In this document: piece by piece, positions 3,594 to 5,317 of the stretch
Position numbering within the stretch: the stretch's first letter is position 1
How the letters are laid out: the number at the start of each line of letters is the position of its first letter
Source: Thermoflexales bacterium
GTDB taxonomy: Bacteria; Chloroflexota; Anaerolineae; S140-20
Reading direction: 5' to 3'
Assembly (NCBI GenBank): GCA_015484715.1
Contig: WFUY01000020.1
Coordinates: 1 to 5,317, forward strand
DNA length: 5,317 bases
The notes under the pieces: generated by a model
Databases searched by the model: none
The model's input: the letters and a program-made list of their open reading frames with translations, nothing else
Told to the model about the DNA's origin: nothing
Program-made: the position numbers and the translations under genes

Positions 3594-5291
3594 GTGATCC
3601 GATACATCCGCTGGCAGATCATCCTGGTGGTCACAGGGGTCGCCTTGCTGGCCACCTTGCTCATCTACGTGGCCTTGAACTTCTCCACCGTCTGGGTGCC
3701 GGCCCGGGGCGGGACTTACGTGGAAGGAGTGGCCGGTACGCCCCGTTACCTGAACCCTCTCCTCTCCAACCAATACGTCGTGGATGGCGACCTCTGTGCC
3801 CTCCTCTTCAACGGACTGACCAAACTGGATGAGCGGGGGGAGGTCGTGCCGGACCTGGCCCTGCGATGGGAAGTCTCCGACGATGGGCTGACCTACACCT
3901 TCGAGCTGCGCCAGAATGCCCGCTGGCACGACGGTCGTCCCGTCACTGCCGACGACGTCCTCTTCACCGTCCGGCTGCTCCAGGATCCCGACTTCCCCGG
4001 CTCTCCCGACCTGAGCACCCTCTGGCGCTCCGTCAAGGTGGAAAAGGAGGGGCTGTGGACAGTCCGTTTCACCCTCCAGCAGCCCTTTGCTCCCTTCCTG
4101 GACTACACCACTATTGGACTCCTCCCGGCCCACATCCTGGAAGGGGTCACGGCAGCTCAGCTCCCCGATCATCCCTTCAACCGGCAGCCGGTGGGCACCG
4201 GTCCCTTCCGCCTGGCGGAGATCGTCACCGAGGAGGGGGAGCCCGCCTACGCCATCCTGGAGGCCAACCGACAGTTCTATGGCCCCGTCCCGATGCTCGA
4301 CCGCATCCAGTTCAAGTTCTACCCCAGCGACCAGGCGGTCGTCCGGGCCTACGAAGCGGGCGAGGTGGCGGGCATCGGCCACGTTCCCCCATCGGCCCTG
4401 GCCTGGGCGCGGACGAACCCTTCCCTGAACCTCTTCACACTGCCGCTGGCCGGCTACACCCTGGTCTTCCTCAACCTGCGCAACGACGAGGTTCCCTTCT
4501 TGCAGACGCCGGAGGTCCGGCGGGCACTGCTCTATGCCCTGGATCGGCAGGCCCTGATAGACGAGGTGTTGGATGGGCAGGGCATCGTCGCCCACAGCCC
4601 CATCCTGCCGGGGACGTGGGCCTACAACCCCGAGGTGCGGAAGTATCGCCTCAACCGGGAGCGCACGGTGGCGCTGCTGAAGGAAGATGGCTGGCAGCCT
4701 TCTACCTCCTCGGAGAGCGAGTGGCCTACTGGCTGGACCAAAGAGGGGCGACCGCTGGCCTTCTCTTTGCTCACGGCAGATGACCCGCAGCAAGTCGCCC
4801 TGGCCGAGGCGATGGCCAAACAGTGGGCCACCGTGGGCATCCAGGTCTCGGTAGAAGCCGTGCCCCCGACCGACCTGCAGGACCGCCTGACTGCCCGGCA
4901 GTTCCAGGCCCTGCTGGTGGAACTGATCCTGCCGGGCGACCCCGACCCTTATCCCTTCTGGCACCAGACACAGATCGAAGAAGGGCAGAATTACGCCGGT
5001 TATGACAGCCGCGATGTCAGCGAGTGGCTGGAGGAAGCCCGCCAGACGACGGATCGCCGCCGCCGCCGCGAACTCTACTGGCTGTTCCAAGAACGCTTTG
5101 CCGAAGATGTGCCCTCCCTGCTGCTCTACCACCCTGTCTACAACTACGCCGTGGATCAGAGCGTGCGAGGGGTGGAAGTAGGGCCGCTGAACCGGCCCGG
5201 CGACCGTTTCCGCAGCGTGGCCTCCTGGTACATCCAACTCCGGCGGGTGATCCGGAGCGAAGCCTCGGCCCGAATAGTCCCCGGTCCTTAG
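3594..5291 (+). CDS. Membrane-anchored family 5 (peptide/nickel type) ABC solute-binding protein
   Basis: This 565-residue protein belongs to solute-binding family 5, whose members bind peptides, nickel complexes or related ligands for ABC importers. A single hydrophobic segment (about residues 8-29) follows a short basic N-terminus. No lipobox cysteine is present, so it is probably held by an uncleaved anchor rather than by lipid. The mature domain shows the typical order: GGTYVEG..G.PRYLNPLL (39-57), ALLFNGLTKLDERGEVVPDLA (69-89), DGLTYTFELRQNARWHDGRPVTADDV (97-122), PVGTGPFRL (199-207), EVRRALLYALDRQALIDEVLDG (307-328), PILPGTWAYNP (336-346) and GDPDPYPFWHQTQ (448-460). The GTG at 3594 is the only plausible start between an in-frame TGA at 3564 and the membrane segment, and it lacks a clear ribosome binding site. 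The last codons and the stop lie in heptad repeats. No permease or ATPase partners are visible, so the ligand is unknown. Confidence 0.9.
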   Translation: MIRYIRWQIILVVTGVALLATLLIYVALNFSTVWVPARGGTYVEGVAGTPRYLNPLLSNQYVVDGDLCALLFNGLTKLDERGEVVPDLALRWEVSDDGLTYTFELRQNARWHDGRPVTADDVLFTVRLLQDPDFPGSPDLSTLWRSVKVEKEGLWTVRFTLQQPFAPFLDYTTIGLLPAHILEGVTAAQLPDHPFNRQPVGTGPFRLAEIVTEEGEPAYAILEANRQFYGPVPMLDRIQFKFYPSDQAVVRAYEAGEVAGIGHVPPSALAWARTNPSLNLFTLPLAGYTLVFLNLRNDEVPFLQTPEVRRALLYALDRQALIDEVLDGQGIVAHSPILPGTWAYNPEVRKYRLNRERTVALLKEDGWQPSTSSESEWPTGWTKEGRPLAFSLLTADDPQQVALAEAMAKQWATVGIQVSVEAVPPTDLQDRLTARQFQALLVELILPGDPDPYPFWHQTQIEEGQNYAGYDSRDVSEWLEEARQTTDRRRRRELYWLFQERFAEDVPSLLLYHPVYNYAVDQSVRGVEVGPLNRPGDRFRSVASWYIQLRRVIRSEASARIVPGP

Positions 5292-5315
5292 TCCTCGGTC
5301 CTTGGTCGGGTGGTC
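5273..5315 (-). repeat. Heptad array over the end of the binding-protein gene, inverted relative to the one before secG
   Basis: Read on the minus strand, the units are GACCACC (5315-5309), one extra base, GACCAAG, GACCGAG, GACTAAG, GACCGGG and GACTATT, ending at 5273. GACCAAG and GACCACC are identical to units of the array at 3178-3256, and the shared consensus is GACYNNG. The array therefore flanks the secG/binding-protein pair in inverted orientation. It contains the stop codon (5289-5291) and the last few codons of the gene. It may continue beyond the window edge. Confidence 0.75.
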
Positions 5316-5317
5316 GC

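Noticed and set aside
3294..5237. A 647-codon open frame on the minus strand opposite the binding-protein gene
   Set aside because: It is antisense to a well-recognised protein with clear family motifs, shows no recognisable domain, and is explained by the scarcity of stop codons opposite GC-biased codons. It would also run over the secG gene and its leader.

Overview
This GC-rich window (about 60% or more by eye) looks like bacterial chromosome, probably from the Chloroflexota (Anaerolineae-like). That placement is an inference. It rests on the sequence style of the membrane-anchored family 5 solute-binding protein and of MetH, and on the short-period repeats that fill nearly every gap between genes. 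There are six protein genes: four on the minus strand in the left part and two on the plus strand in the right part. No RNA gene, CRISPR array, insertion sequence or phage gene was found.

Layout. Positions 1-336 (minus) hold the first 112 codons of methionine synthase metH, which runs off the left edge. A candidate promoter for it lies at 414-442. Positions 337-594 form a gap with that promoter, a short heptad repeat and a strong hairpin at 473-511. Positions 595-3001 (minus) form a three-gene set in the order marR-type regulator, ABC ATPase (DrrA-like), ABC-2 permease. The ATPase and permease are 5 bases apart, and the permease ribosome binding site overlaps the ATPase stop codon. The regulator and ATPase are separated by 143 bases dominated by a nested inverted repeat. 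The set starts from an almost perfect sigma-70 promoter at 3050-3078, with a palindrome just downstream that is a likely operator for the regulator.

The divergent gap 3002-3323 carries the marR promoter, a 15-base tandem repeat, an array of GAC-initial heptads and a near-consensus secG promoter at 3257-3285. secG (3324-3548) is followed after 45 bases by a large family 5 solute-binding protein gene (3594-5291). That gene's last codons and stop lie inside another heptad array of the same family in the opposite orientation.

How the genes work together. The marR-ATPase-permease set reads as a self-regulated export or drug-resistance unit of the DrrAB type: the regulator would repress its own promoter until a ligand releases it, and the ATPase and permease would form the exporter. 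secG supplies a small subunit of the Sec translocon and is probably co-transcribed with the solute-binding protein, which itself needs Sec for membrane insertion. metH is independent. I do not see a clearly new multi-gene system. The least explained signals are the repeated use of 7- and 8-base-period repeats beside promoters and start/stop codons, and the nested inverted repeat inside the marR-ABC unit.
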